From: Streptomyces diacarni
GTDB lineage: Bacteria > Actinomycetota > Actinomycetes > Streptomycetales > Streptomycetaceae
DNA: 64,000 nt
Direction: 5' to 3'
NCBI RefSeq assembly: GCF_003323715.1
Contig: NZ_QOIN01000033.1
Location: 107,726-171,725 of the forward strand
The position numbers and the translations under genes were made by a program. The notes under the pieces are model-generated. The model was not told the DNA's origin and searched no databases. It saw only the letters and a list, made by a program, of their open reading frames with translations. Shown in pieces: positions 50,514 through 59,743 of the stretch (within the stretch, counting starts at the first letter, position 1; each line of letters begins with the position of its first letter).

Positions 50514-52442
50514 TCACCGCTCCCGCAGGCCCGTCAGTGCGCGTACGGGATCGAAAGCGGCCGTTCCCTCGGGCCACCACTCCGCCTCCGCCCCTATCTC
50601 TGCCCCTGCCCCTGTATTCCTCCCCGCGCGGCCGTCCTGAGCATCCGCTTCGGCCGTTCCGCTCGCCGCCGAGCCGCCGACCGTGGCGGGTTCCCCGCGG
50701 TACGGGTACCAGCGGCCGTCCTTGCCGTACCGCAGTTGCACAGGCCGGGAGGTGTGGGTGAGGCGGTTGCGGTGGATGGTCATGGTGATGCCCAGAGCGG
50801 CGAGGGCGCTGCGGCCCCGGTCGAAAGGGCCGGCAGGCGGGTCCCAGACGGTGTCCAGCATCTCGAGCCCTGGCTGCCCGCCCTGCCGCCAGGCTGCCGC
50901 GGCACGGGCCAGCTCCAGCGCCTCGCGCCCCGCCGACCGGGCAAGCGCGGCGAACAGTGGTGAGAGGGTGCGACGGCCGGTGAGCCGCGGGTGGGTGGCG
51001 GCGAGCCGGATGGTGTCGTGCCACAGCGACAGCTCCGGCAACGGGTCCTGCCCTGACACCGACCCCGCCCCCGGCTGCTCGCCGTCGGGCTCCTCCCCGA
51101 CCGCGCCGAGGGCTTGCCTGGCGCGGGTCGCCGCGTCCGCTGCCAGGAACGCGAGGGCGTCCGCGCTGGGCGCACCCGCCAGCTCCGGATACACCACCCG
51201 ATGCTCGTCCGCCTCCTCCGGCGGGGGCAGGGGCGCCGGCAAGGGAGGCCGTACGGACGTCGCGAACACCTCCCGGGCGAGCACGGTACCCATGGGGCCG
51301 GAGCTGCCAGAAGTGTCGCTGCCACCGGGGGCGGTGGCGCCACCCGGAGTGCTGTCCCCGCCGGGGTCCGCTCCCAGGACGGCCCGCTCGGCAGGGCGCA
51401 CCCCATCGGAGCCCGGCCCGGTAGAGCCCGACGCGGCGACACCCGGCGCATCGGCGTCCGGCTCCGCTGAGCCAGGCGCCGCCGCGCCTCCGCAGTGGGC
51501 ATCCTCGTGCCCGGCGCCGCCGGGCGGCTCCCCTCCACCCGTCGGTCCTCCACCCGGAGGCTCCGCCTCCGGGCCCGGCCGCACTCCCCCGTGCGGCTCG
51601 GCTCCTTCGTGCGGCTCGGCTCCTTCGTGCGGCTCGGCTCCTTCGTGCGGCTCGGCTCCTTCGTGCGGCTCGGCTCCCCCATGCGGCTCCGGACCGGCGG
51701 GAAGCGGGCCCGGGCCCGGGGGCCGGCCCTGATCCGGGGAACGGCCCAGCAGGGCGGTGGCCTCGTGCGCCGCGGCTTTTTTGAGGAGTTCCTCCCTTAC
51801 GGCCTCCGCGGCGCGACCGCGCAGCCGGAACAGCAGCCCCGGGTCGCTGTCCAGGAGACGGCCCGCCTCGTAGCCGAGGGCGGCGGCGTGCTTGCAGGGA
51901 GAGCCCTGGTCGGGACAGCTGCACAGCGGGGTCAGATCGCCCGGCGCGGGCAGCAGCCGGGCGCCGGCGGAGGCGGCCTCGGCGAGGGCCCGCGGCGGTA
52001 TCGCACCGTCCAGCACGGCGGCCACGTGCGCGGGGCGGGCCGCGAGCGTCTCCAGGAAGGTGTGCCACCCCCGCTCCGACAGCGGAGGCAGACGCCATTG
52101 GGCGCGGTAGGGGCGCGGGCGGCTGCCGCTGACGTACGCGGAGACCCGGCCGGGCCCCACCCGCACCGTGAACACGCCGCCCTCCCGCGCGTAGGCACGC
52201 CCCCGCGCCAGCCGTGCCGTATCGCGTGCGCCGCCGTCCGCTGCGGCCTGGACCGCCCGTACCCACGCGCTGCCCAGGAGGCCGTACCCATCGGCGTCCT
52301 CCGGCAGCGGGTACCGCTCGGTGTCCCGTTCCGCTCCGGCCCCGGCCCCCGGCCCGTCCGCTTCCGCTGCCCCTGGCCCCGGCCCCGGCCCTTCCTCTGG
52401 CCCTGCCGCTGCCACTCCGTCGTCTTCCGCGAACCCGTTCAC
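50514..52442 (-). CDS. SWIM zinc-finger protein
   Basis: 642 residues. The SWIM motif is complete as C174-x-C176 and C183-x-H185 (CSCPDQGSPCKH). The N-terminal ~55 residues and a long middle region (about 235-420) are low complexity, with five GAEPHE units. The C-terminal part (about 430-600) is a conserved helical domain of unknown function. GTG 52442 overlaps the SNF2 stop as GTGA, so the two proteins are made together; this SNF2-SWIM pairing recurs in actinobacteria and suggests joint DNA or chromatin-like remodelling or repair. Confidence 0.85.
   Translation of the reverse strand: MNGFAEDDGVAAAGPEEGPGPGPGAAEADGPGAGAGAERDTERYPLPEDADGYGLLGSAWVRAVQAAADGGARDTARLARGRAYAREGGVFTVRVGPGRVSAYVSGSRPRPYRAQWRLPPLSERGWHTFLETLAARPAHVAAVLDGAIPPRALAEAASAGARLLPAPGDLTPLCSCPDQGSPCKHAAALGYEAGRLLDSDPGLLFRLRGRAAEAVREELLKKAAAHEATALLGRSPDQGRPPGPGPLPAGPEPHGGAEPHEGAEPHEGAEPHEGAEPHEGAEPHGGVRPGPEAEPPGGGPTGGGEPPGGAGHEDAHCGGAAAPGSAEPDADAPGVAASGSTGPGSDGVRPAERAVLGADPGGDSTPGGATAPGGSDTSGSSGPMGTVLAREVFATSVRPPLPAPLPPPEEADEHRVVYPELAGAPSADALAFLAADAATRARQALGAVGEEPDGEQPGAGSVSGQDPLPELSLWHDTIRLAATHPRLTGRRTLSPLFAALARSAGREALELARAAAAWRQGGQPGLEMLDTVWDPPAGPFDRGRSALAALGITMTIHRNRLTHTSRPVQLRYGKDGRWYPYRGEPATVGGSAASGTAEADAQDGRAGRNTGAGAEIGAEAEWWPEGTAAFDPVRALTGLRER
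51591..51680. repeat. Five 18-base tandem repeats inside the SWIM gene
   Basis: Five copies of an 18-base unit (GTGCGGCTCGGCTCCTTC on the plus strand; last unit with CCC). Being in frame, it encodes GAEPHE five times in the linker. Confidence 0.9.
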
Positions 52443-55400
52443 GGCTGCCTCCGCAGAGACACCAGGTCGGCGAGTTGCGCGTCCGTCAGCTCCGTCAGCG
52501 CCGCCTCGCCCCCGCTGAGTACGGCGTCGGCCAACTGCCGCTTGGCCACGAGAAGCTGGGCGATGCGGTCCTCCACGGTGCCCGACGTCATCAGGCGGTG
52601 GACCTGCACGGGCTGGGTCTGGCCGATGCGGTAGGCGCGGTCGGTCGCCTGTTCCTCCACCGCGGGGTTCCACCAGCGGTCGTAGTGGATGACGTGCCCT
52701 GCCCGTGTCAGGTTCAGGCCGGTGCCCGCCGCTTTGAGGGAGAGCAGGAAGACGGGTGCCTCCCCCGCCTGGAAGGCGTCCACCATCTCCTCCCGACGGG
52801 CAACGGGCGTGCCCCCGTGCAGCAGCTGCGCGCCGATGCCCCGCTGGGCCAAGTGCGCCTCCAGCAGCCGCGCCATTTCCACGTACTGCGTGAACACCAG
52901 CACCGAACCGCCCTCCGCCAGGATCGTGGCCAGCAGTTCGTCCAGCAGACCCAGCTTGCACGAGCGGGCGAGGCCGCTGCCCGGAACGCCCGACCGGCCC
53001 GGGGAGCGCGACGCGGGACGGTCGGCTGAGCGGCTCGAAGGAGCGGAGCGGCTCGAAGGAAGAGCGGCCGCGCCTCTCCCTGTTCCCTCCCTCAGGTACT
53101 GCGCCGGGTGGTTGCAGATCTGCTTGAGCGAGGTCAGCAGCTTCATCACCAGGCCGCGCCGCTCGATGCCCTCTGCCGCCTCGATACGGGCCATCGTCTC
53201 GCGCACCACCGCCTCGTACAGCGACGCCTGCTCGCGGGTCAGCTCGACCGTGTGGTCCGTCTCCGTCTTGGGTGGCAGCTCCGGGACGATGCCCGGGTCG
53301 GACTTGCGGCGGCGCAACAGGAAGGGCCTTACGAGCCGGGCCAGGCGCTCCGTCGCCTCCGGGTCCTCGCCGCTCTCGACCGCTCGTGCGTGGCGGGCGC
53401 GGAACGTCTTGAGCGGACCGAGCAGCCCCGGTGTCGTCCAGTCGAGCAGCGCCCACAGCTCGGAGAGGTTGTTCTCCACAGGTGTGCCGGTGAGGGCGAC
53501 GCGTGCGGCGGCGGGAAGGGTACGCAGAGCGCGGGCGGTCGCGGAGTACGCGTTCTTGGCGTGCTGCGCCTCGTCCGCGACGACCAGCCCCCACCTCTGG
53601 CCCGCCAGGCGTTCGGCGCTGCCGCGCAGGGTGCCGTAGGTCGTCAGGACGAAGCCGCCCTCGCCGCCGTCGAGCCCGTCGAGGGTGCGCCCCGGGCCGT
53701 GGTAGCGCCGGACGGGCACGTGGGGTGCGAACCTGGCCAGTTCCCGCTGCCAGTTGCCCAGCAGCGACGCCGGGCAGACGACGAGTGTCGGCGCCGTCTC
53801 GCCGCGCTCCGCACGGCGCAGGTGGAGCGCGATGAGGGTGACGGTCTTGCCGAGCCCCATGTCGTCGGCGAGGCAGCCGCCCAGCCCCAGTGACGTCATC
53901 AGCTCCAGCCAGGCGAGGCCCTGGAGCTGGTAGCCGCGCAGCGCGGCGTTCAGCCGGACGGGTGCCGTCACATCCGGAGCGCTCCGGTCCCCCGGAGGGC
54001 ACGTCGCGCGGCGTGCCGCCTCGTCGAGACGATCGCGCAGGGCAGCCAACGCGCCCTCGGGGACCGCCGTGACCTGCTCGCCGTCGACCTCGGCCTCCCC
54101 CGAGAGCGCGGCCGCGAGCGCATCCCCTGGCGAGAGCAGTCCGAGGTGCCGCTTACGCGCCTTGCGGACCAGCTCCGGATCCACCAGCACCCACTGGTCC
54201 CGCAGCCGCACCAGGGGGCGGTGGGACTCCGCCAACGCGTCCATCTCACCGTCGGTGAGCGGCTCTCCGCCCAGGGCGATCTGCCAGCGGAACTCCAGCA
54301 GTTGCTCCTCCTTGAAGAAGCCGAAGCCGTCCGCCGCCGAGCCCGGGGCCTGCGGACCGGTGCGGACGACCGCCGTCGCGCTGAGCAGTTCGCGCACCAG
54401 CGTGCGCGGCCAGTGCACGGCCACGTCCGCCGCGGCCAGGTCGCGGGCCGCGCGGCCCAGCAGGTCGTCCAGCTCCGGTTCCATCAGCGGCAGCACGTCC
54501 GGTGTCGGCCGCTCCAGCAGCCGTTCCAGCGGCGGCCAGACGCGGGCCGCACGCCGGATGGCCAGCACGGTGTCCACGCGGGCGCGCGGCCCCAGATACT
54601 CCGCCTCGCCCCGCCACAACGCGCCCACGTCCGCGACCAGCAGGGCGTCCGCGATGCTCGCCGCCTGCACGACGGCAGCGGCGACGTAGGGGTCGGACCG
54701 CAAGGACCCGCTTCCCCCGGAGGCCCCGCCGACCGGGGTACCACCACCGTCCCACGAGCCGCCGCCGTCCCGGGAGCCACCGCCAGGGACCCCTCCATCG
54801 GCTGCCGCTCGCACCTCCGCTTCCGCCTGCGCCTGCGCCTGCGCCTGCGCCTGCGCAGCAGCGGGGGGCTCGTCCTGGCCGCCGTCGAAGATGCGGTCGG
54901 CCGACAGGTCGAGGCGAAGGGAGATCCGGATTCCGGCCTCGGTGCCGGCCGCCACCTCGGCGGCCCACTGGCGCAGCCGCGGGTAACGCTCCGGGAGCCG
55001 CTGCGGCTCCCTCGCGGCGAAGGCGGGACCCGCGGCCGCGGGCCCCGCCGGCGTGCGGGGCAGCACGTCGGCGACCGCGTCCAGGAAGGCACGCACCAGT
55101 CCTTCCGGCTCCGGCACCCGCAGCGGCCCGGGCGCCGCCCGGCCGGGCGCGCGCGGATCCGGTCGGGCGGGGCCCGGCTCCACAGGTACCGCGTGTGCCT
55201 CCGGAGGCATCGCGGCGGCCACGGCGCGCAGATGCGTCACGTCCTCCTCGTCCAGCGGTCCCGCCCGCCACACGTCCGTGCCGCCCTCACCCAGGCCCGG
55301 CACCAGACGCCCCCGGGCCACCAGCCGCATACCCTGCAGCGCTGCGGCGCCCCAGCAGGCGGCGGCCGGGTGTGCCCGCCCGGCGGTACGCGCCCTCATC

Positions 55401-55666
55401 AGGACGGGCAGCGCCTCGCCCACCCCCAGCCGGCGGGCCGCCACCACCTGCGGCCCGACCCCCTCGGCGTGCGGCCGCAGCACCGTCAGCTCTCCCGGCT
55501 CGCCCACCTCGGGAAGCTCGCCCCCGTCGACCGACCAGAACGCCACGCGCCCCTGCCGTGGCACCTCCCCCGGCAGGAACACCGCAGCGCACCGCAGAAG
55601 ATCCGCACCGCTCGCCGGCCCCTCACGCGTTCCCGACCCCATACGCGCCACCGCTTCCGCACTCAC
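52439..55666 (-). CDS. SNF2-family DEAD/DEAH helicase
   Basis: 1075-residue SNF2 ATPase. The N-terminal half (about 1-560) is a bacterial SNF2-associated region. The motor has Walker A DDMGLGKT near 600, DEAQHAKN, TGTPVENNLSELW, LKQICNHPAQYL, then the C-terminal helicase lobe with VFTQYVEMARLLE, AAGTGLNL, HYDRWWNPAVEEQATDRAYRIGQ. An Ala-Gln run near residue 272 comes from a 6-base repeat, and an Arg/Ser-rich insert lies in the second lobe. Starts with GTG 55666. Coupled to the SWIM gene by GTGA. Such pairs are thought to move or remodel protein-DNA complexes. Confidence 0.93.
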   Translation of the reverse strand: MSAEAVARMGSGTREGPASGADLLRCAAVFLPGEVPRQGRVAFWSVDGGELPEVGEPGELTVLRPHAEGVGPQVVAARRLGVGEALPVLMRARTAGRAHPAAACWGAAALQGMRLVARGRLVPGLGEGGTDVWRAGPLDEEDVTHLRAVAAAMPPEAHAVPVEPGPARPDPRAPGRAAPGPLRVPEPEGLVRAFLDAVADVLPRTPAGPAAAGPAFAAREPQRLPERYPRLRQWAAEVAAGTEAGIRISLRLDLSADRIFDGGQDEPPAAAQAQAQAQAQAEAEVRAAADGGVPGGGSRDGGGSWDGGGTPVGGASGGSGSLRSDPYVAAAVVQAASIADALLVADVGALWRGEAEYLGPRARVDTVLAIRRAARVWPPLERLLERPTPDVLPLMEPELDDLLGRAARDLAAADVAVHWPRTLVRELLSATAVVRTGPQAPGSAADGFGFFKEEQLLEFRWQIALGGEPLTDGEMDALAESHRPLVRLRDQWVLVDPELVRKARKRHLGLLSPGDALAAALSGEAEVDGEQVTAVPEGALAALRDRLDEAARRATCPPGDRSAPDVTAPVRLNAALRGYQLQGLAWLELMTSLGLGGCLADDMGLGKTVTLIALHLRRAERGETAPTLVVCPASLLGNWQRELARFAPHVPVRRYHGPGRTLDGLDGGEGGFVLTTYGTLRGSAERLAGQRWGLVVADEAQHAKNAYSATARALRTLPAAARVALTGTPVENNLSELWALLDWTTPGLLGPLKTFRARHARAVESGEDPEATERLARLVRPFLLRRRKSDPGIVPELPPKTETDHTVELTREQASLYEAVVRETMARIEAAEGIERRGLVMKLLTSLKQICNHPAQYLREGTGRGAAALPSSRSAPSSRSADRPASRSPGRSGVPGSGLARSCKLGLLDELLATILAEGGSVLVFTQYVEMARLLEAHLAQRGIGAQLLHGGTPVARREEMVDAFQAGEAPVFLLSLKAAGTGLNLTRAGHVIHYDRWWNPAVEEQATDRAYRIGQTQPVQVHRLMTSGTVEDRIAQLLVAKRQLADAVLSGGEAALTELTDAQLADLVSLRRQP
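54825..54856. repeat. Hexanucleotide repeat in the SNF2 gene
   Basis: About five copies of GCCTGC on the plus strand, giving the (AQ)n run of the helicase. Copy number could vary without breaking the frame. Confidence 0.8.
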
Positions 55667-55782
55667 CGCTCACACCACCCTCAACTCGCGAACGAGTCTA
55701 GGAGCGGCCACTGACAATCCCGTTCGTGATCAAGGGCCTCCCAGGTCGGAGCAGTACAGCGGTCGGCGCCGGCCGGTGGGGG

Positions 55783-55788
55783 TAGCGT
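55783..55788 (+). promoter_or_regulatory. -10 element for a leaderless EEP transcript
   Basis: TAGCGT ends 8 bases before GTG 55797; no ribosome site lies between. Confidence 0.4.
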
Positions 55789-55796
55789 TTCGTCCC

Positions 55797-56621
55797 GTGC
55801 GGGTGATGACCATGAACGTGCTGGCGCCCGAGTACGCCGACGGCGTCGGCCGAAGGGCTGTGCTGGCCCGCGAGCTGGCCGGACTGGCCCCTGACGTGCT
55901 GGCGCTCCAGGAGGTCACCCGTGCCGACGTGGCCGCGCTCGCCGACGACGGCTGGCACGTCGCGCCCCACCCCCGGTACGGCTCGGACGGCGTCGGAGCG
56001 GTGCTCGCGGCACGCACACCCTTCGCCGCCGTCACGGCCGACCCGCTCGCCGTCTCGGACCGCACGGCGCGCACCGAGTGGTGCGGCGTCGCGGCCGCTC
56101 TGTTGCCGTTCCCCGAGCCGTTCGGTCCGCTGCTCGTCGCGCACCACAAGCCGAGCTGGCCCTACGGATGGGAACTGGAGCGCGAACAGCAGGCGCTGGT
56201 CACCGCCCGGCTCGTCGCGGAGATGGCCGACGAGCACTCCGCGCGGCACACGCTGCTCCTGGGCGACTTCGACGCCACACCCGACGCGGCGAGCATCCGG
56301 TTCCTGCGGGGCCTCCAGTCACTGGACGGGACGAGCGTCCGCTACCAGGACGCGTGGGCGAACGCGCACCCCGACGGGGCGCCCGGGCCGACGTTCACCC
56401 CCGAGAATCCGCTCGTCCGCCGCGGCGACATGCCGGAGGCGGCGGAGCGGCGCCTCGACTACATCCTGGTCGGCTGCGGGCCGCACGGCCCCACGCTGCA
56501 CGTCTCCGGATGCCGACGCGTCATGGTCGAACCGGTGGACGGGGTGCAGGTGAGCGACCACTACGGGCTCGTCGCCGATCTCGTTCCACCGGACCACCCG
56601 CCCGGCGCCTGGGCGGATTGA
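55797..56621 (+). CDS. Endonuclease/exonuclease/phosphatase-family protein
   Basis: 274-residue EEP-fold metal-dependent phosphoesterase. The core residues are present: Asn in VMTMNVLAPEY, Glu in LALQEVT, His in VAHHKPSW, Asp/Asn-type GDFDATPDA, Asp in RLDYILVG and His in SDHYGLVAD. Family members cut DNA, RNA, sphingomyelin or inositol phosphates; this one lacks a signal peptide, so an intracellular target is expected. GTG 55797 gives VRVMTMNVLAP with a -10 eight bases before it. It is divergent from the SNF2 gene by 130 bases and converges on the tail-motif orphan with 5 bases between stops. Confidence 0.85.
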   Translation: MRVMTMNVLAPEYADGVGRRAVLARELAGLAPDVLALQEVTRADVAALADDGWHVAPHPRYGSDGVGAVLAARTPFAAVTADPLAVSDRTARTEWCGVAAALLPFPEPFGPLLVAHHKPSWPYGWELEREQQALVTARLVAEMADEHSARHTLLLGDFDATPDAASIRFLRGLQSLDGTSVRYQDAWANAHPDGAPGPTFTPENPLVRRGDMPEAAERRLDYILVGCGPHGPTLHVSGCRRVMVEPVDGVQVSDHYGLVADLVPPDHPPGAWAD

Positions 56622-56626
56622 TTCCC

Positions 56627-57028
56627 TCAGCCGAGGTTGACGCCGCCGTGGATGTCGCGCGCCTGGATCACGGGACCGCTCACATGCGCCGACCCCGAGA
56701 CGGTGTTGTGGACCTCGGAACGCTCGGCCCGCAGCACGGGGGCGTGCTGTTCCGCCCATCCGCGCAGGAGGGCGGCGAACTCCTCGTCGGCACGGGCCTG
56801 CTCGCCGAGCCAGCCGGTCAGCACGCGGACCTGCGCCTCGTCGGAGGGGTCGACCGCCGCGAGACCGCCTTCGTCAGGCGCCGGCGCCCCGTCGGGACGG
56901 CGGCCGCCCACGCGCCGGGCGAGGGCAAGCAGCGACTCCCATGCCGACTGCCCGGCCGCGCCCGCGGCGCTGCCCGCGGCGACTGAGGCGGCGGTCGTGG
57001 CCAGAGTGAGCGCGGCGTCAATGTCCAT
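56627..57028 (-). CDS. Small orphan protein with conserved-looking C-terminal tail
   Basis: 133 residues. The N terminus is a small-residue helix ([21 protein letters not shown]) that could be a membrane or packing helix, then a charged helical middle ([20 protein letters not shown]). The last ~27 residues, [20 protein letters not shown] then GGVNLG, form a short repetitive-strand motif. I recall similar N-x-SG...GPV-x-QA-x-DI-x-G tails on actinobacterial NTPase, TPR and signalling proteins, but cannot verify it here. A TACCGT box 7 bases before ATG 57028 suggests a leaderless transcript. Function unknown. Confidence 0.7.
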   Translation of the reverse strand: MDIDAALTLATTAASVAAGSAAGAAGQSAWESLLALARRVGGRRPDGAPAPDEGGLAAVDPSDEAQVRVLTGWLGEQARADEEFAALLRGWAEQHAPVLRAERSEVHNTVSGSAHVSGPVIQARDIHGGVNLG

Positions 57029-57035
57029 ACGCCAT

Positions 57036-57041
57036 ACGGTA
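57036..57041 (-). promoter_or_regulatory. -10 element for the orphan gene
   Basis: TACCGT ends 7 bases before ATG 57028, with the same sequence and spacing as the divergent amidase promoter. Confidence 0.45.
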
Positions 57042-57129
57042 GATGCCGCCACCGACACCGTGCCATCCCGCCTCGCGGTTGTACCGGTTCCCGCTCGCAC
57101 AGTCTCCTGCCCGCGCCACCTCCCGCTTG

Positions 57130-57135
57130 TACCGT
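57130..57135 (+). promoter_or_regulatory. -10 element for a leaderless amidase transcript
   Basis: TACCGT ends 7 bases before ATG 57143. A related TTGTACCG lies about 50 bases upstream. Confidence 0.45.
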
Positions 57136-57142
57136 CTCCCCC

Positions 57143-58474
57143 ATGAACGGGGGCGGGGACGAGGACCGGGGAAGCCACCGGACTCCGGCGGTGCTCGACA
57201 CGGACGCGTACGCAGGCCTGAGCGCGTGCGAGATCGCCGCCGGGGTGTGGGAAGGGCGTCTGACCGCCAGGGAGGTCACCGAGGCCGCGCTGGCGCGGAT
57301 CGCCGCGTCCGACGGGGCGGTCCGCGCCTTCACCGAGACGTGGCCCGCGTGGGCTGCCGAGCGCGCCGCCGAGGTCGACCGCGCTGTCCGCGCGGGCGTG
57401 CGGCTGCCGCTCGCCGGAGTCCCGCTGGGGGTGAAGAACACGCAGCGGGTGACGTCGCCTCGGCTCGCCCGGCTGACGGCCGCGGGATGTGTGCCCGTGG
57501 GCGCGACCGCCACGCCGGGTCCCGGCACCGAGTGGCAGACCTGGGGCGCCACCGAACGCGGACCCACGCGCAACCCTCTCGGCCCCCGGTGGAGCCCCGG
57601 CGGTTCCTCCGCGGGTTCGGCGGCGGCCGTGGCGGCGCGTATGGTGCCGCTCGCCACGGGAAGCGACGGTGCGGGGTCCGTCCGTATCCCGGCCGCCTGG
57701 TGCGCCGTCATCGGGCTGAAGACGACGGGCGGACTCGCGCCCGCACAGGGCCGCACGGTCCGCGGCGCGCCCGGCCCGCTGGCCCGTACGGCCGGTGACG
57801 CCGCCGCCTACGTCGCGGCGCTCCGAGGGAGCGGCAACGGCGTCGGCGGGAGCATCGGCACCGTTGCGCCGCCCCGTACGACGCCTCCGCGCCCCGTCCG
57901 GACGGCGTGGTCGGCGACGCTCGGTTTCGCGGACACCGAGGACGAGGTGGCGGACACGGCGCACGGTCTCCTGGAGGCTCTGACGAGCGCGCGGATCACC
58001 GCCGCGCGCCCTGCCGTCACCGTCCTGCTACCCGATCCCGCACGGTGCTGGCGGGAGCTGCGCGCCCCCGACGGGGAACGTTCCTCCCTTGGGACCGCCC
58101 GTGCGGACATCGACGCCCGTACGGACCGTGCACCCCGCACGGACCACCATGCAGCGCGCACGGACCGCGTGTCGCCTGCGGCGGCGCGTACGGCGTCCGC
58201 TCTCGCCCTCGCCGTAAGGGAAATCTTCACGGAGGTGGACATGCTCGCCACGCCCACCACGCCGGGGCCACCCCACGGGCACGAAGGACCGGGGGCGGCC
58301 CTGAGCGTCGCGCTCACCTGGGCCTTCAACATCACGGGGCATCCCGCGCTGAGTCTGTCGGCCGGCCGGACGGCGGACGGGGCGCCGGTAGGACTGCAGT
58401 TGGTGGCACCGCACGGCAGGGAGGCCGACCTGCTCGCCGTCGCAGCGGCGGCCGAGCGGGAGGGGCTGGTGTGA
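57143..58474 (+). CDS. Amidase signature family enzyme
   Basis: 443-residue hydrolase of the amidase signature family. The Ser-cisSer-Lys triad is visible: Lys in [10 protein letters not shown], cis-Ser in the Gly/Ser loop [17 protein letters not shown], and the nucleophilic Ser in [14 protein letters not shown]. The middle is somewhat short and replaced by a charged [13 protein letters not shown] stretch. The C-terminal [10 protein letters not shown] and [14 protein letters not shown] are as in relatives. It is not GatA, since no gatB or gatC is present. Substrate unknown. The start has an adjacent -10 and no ribosome site. Confidence 0.88.
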   Translation: MNGGGDEDRGSHRTPAVLDTDAYAGLSACEIAAGVWEGRLTAREVTEAALARIAASDGAVRAFTETWPAWAAERAAEVDRAVRAGVRLPLAGVPLGVKNTQRVTSPRLARLTAAGCVPVGATATPGPGTEWQTWGATERGPTRNPLGPRWSPGGSSAGSAAAVAARMVPLATGSDGAGSVRIPAAWCAVIGLKTTGGLAPAQGRTVRGAPGPLARTAGDAAAYVAALRGSGNGVGGSIGTVAPPRTTPPRPVRTAWSATLGFADTEDEVADTAHGLLEALTSARITAARPAVTVLLPDPARCWRELRAPDGERSSLGTARADIDARTDRAPRTDHHAARTDRVSPAAARTASALALAVREIFTEVDMLATPTTPGPPHGHEGPGAALSVALTWAFNITGHPALSLSAGRTADGAPVGLQLVAPHGREADLLAVAAAAEREGLV

Positions 58475-58534
58475 CGAACGAGACGACGCGGCCCGCTGGG
58501 CGCTGGACCACACGAACGGGCAGCGCGCGGGGTC

Positions 58535-58933
58535 TCAGTTGCCGAGGTCCTCCGTCGAGCCCGGCTCGGGAGGCGAGAAGTCCTCGAAGCCGGCCGCCTC
58601 CACGAAGTCGGGCCGCGGATTGAGTGCGGCGGCCAGCTTGAAGTGCGCGCTGGCCTCCTGGTCCCGCGCCGCCCGCTGGAGGGTGCGGGCGAGCGCGAAG
58701 TGTGCGAACGCGTTGTCGGGCTCGCGCTCCAGCACCCACTGGAACTCCTGCTCGGCCGACCTGAGGCGGGCGGCGAGGAAGTACGCGCGGGCGCGCAGCA
58801 GCCGCGCGCCCCGGTGTTCGGGGTGCTCCTCGATCACGCCGTCGAGGAGGTCGACCGCGCCGCGCGGGTCGCGCGCTTCCAGCAGCTGCTCCGCGGCACG
58901 GAACTGGATGAGGTTCGTCTCGGGGCTCGTCAC
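58535..58933 (-). CDS. Tetratricopeptide-repeat protein
   Basis: 132 residues, nearly all helical TPR-like hairpins: FRAAEQLLEARDPRGAVDLL, ARLLRARAYFLAARLRSAEQ and AFAHFALARTLQRAARDQEA, about three repeats, followed by an acidic tail. A short scaffold or adaptor with no catalytic residues. It precedes coaE on the same strand by 100 bases, the same order I recall in other Streptomyces. The partner is unknown. Confidence 0.88.
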   Translation of the reverse strand: MTSPETNLIQFRAAEQLLEARDPRGAVDLLDGVIEEHPEHRGARLLRARAYFLAARLRSAEQEFQWVLEREPDNAFAHFALARTLQRAARDQEASAHFKLAAALNPRPDFVEAAGFEDFSPPEPGSTEDLGN

Positions 58934-59033
58934 GGCACTGCCCTCTCCTTCGGGTTCCGGCGAAGCACAACGCCGGATCGGCAGTGTTCATTCCCGGTAC
59001 ATTCCCGCAGCACGCGCCGGCGACCCCGCCGCC

Positions 59034-59705
59034 TCAGCCGGAACCGGGGTCGGCACCGGCTCCCGTGCCCGAGCCGGTGTGCGGTGCGGCGTCGGCCTGC
59101 CGCCGGCCGGCCTCCCGCAGCTGTTCCCACACCTCGCGCACCCGGGGCGCGAGCCCCTCCAGCGGCCCGTCGTTGTCGATCACGATGTCCGCGACGGCCA
59201 GCCGCTGTTCCCGGTCGGCCTGCGCCGCCATCCGGGCCCTGGCCTCCTCCTCGGCCATGCCGCGCAGCCGCACGAGCCGCTCCAGCTGCGTTTCGGGGGA
59301 CGCGTCCACGACCACCACACGGTCGTAGAGCGGCGCGAGCCCGTTCTCGGTCAGCAGCGGCACGTCGTGGACGACGACCGCCTGCGGGTCCGCCTCGGCC
59401 GCCTCCCGCTCCAACTGCGCCGAGCGCTCCCCCACCGCGGGGTGCACGAGGGCGTTCAGCGCGGCGAGGCGGTCCGGGTCCGCGAAGACGAGAGAGCCGA
59501 GGCGTGCCCGGTCGAGGCTGCCGTCCGAGGTGAGCACCTCCTCGCCGAACTCGGCGACGACCGCCGCGAGACCCGGCGTGCCGGGCTCCACGACCTCCCG
59601 CGCGATCCGGTCGGCGTCCACGATGACGGCGCCCTGTTCGGCGAGCAGCCGCGACACCTCGCTCTTGCCCGCTCCGATCCCGCCCGTCAGACCCACCTTC
59701 AGCAT
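59034..59705 (-). CDS. coaE: Dephospho-CoA kinase
   Basis: Last step of coenzyme A synthesis: ATP-dependent phosphorylation of dephospho-CoA. The 223 residues contain Walker [12 protein letters not shown] (residues 5-15), the substrate motif [13 protein letters not shown], the [11 protein letters not shown] strand and the lid Arg pairs. A 25-residue Gly/Ala/Gln tail follows the core. ATG 59705 lies 7 bases after a TAGCGT -10 box, so the message may be leaderless. PAC2 and rpsA genes precede it in the usual order. Confidence 0.95.
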   Translation of the reverse strand: MLKVGLTGGIGAGKSEVSRLLAEQGAVIVDADRIAREVVEPGTPGLAAVVAEFGEEVLTSDGSLDRARLGSLVFADPDRLAALNALVHPAVGERSAQLEREAAEADPQAVVVHDVPLLTENGLAPLYDRVVVVDASPETQLERLVRLRGMAEEEARARMAAQADREQRLAVADIVIDNDGPLEGLAPRVREVWEQLREAGRRQADAAPHTGSGTGAGADPGSG

Positions 59706-59712
59706 GCGGGCC

Positions 59713-59718
59713 ACGCTA
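59713..59718 (-). promoter_or_regulatory. -10 element for a leaderless coaE transcript
   Basis: TAGCGT ends 7 bases before ATG 59705. Confidence 0.45.
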
Positions 59719-59743
59719 TACGGTGCGACGGCGAGCGCTCCGG

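Noticed and set aside
51591..51680. Short regular repeats considered as a CRISPR-like array
   Set aside because: Units are contiguous without spacers and lie in frame inside a coding sequence.
50341..52266. 641-codon minus-strand frame overlapping the SWIM gene
   Set aside because: Different frame from the SWIM protein, Arg/Gly/Ala-only composition, no motif.
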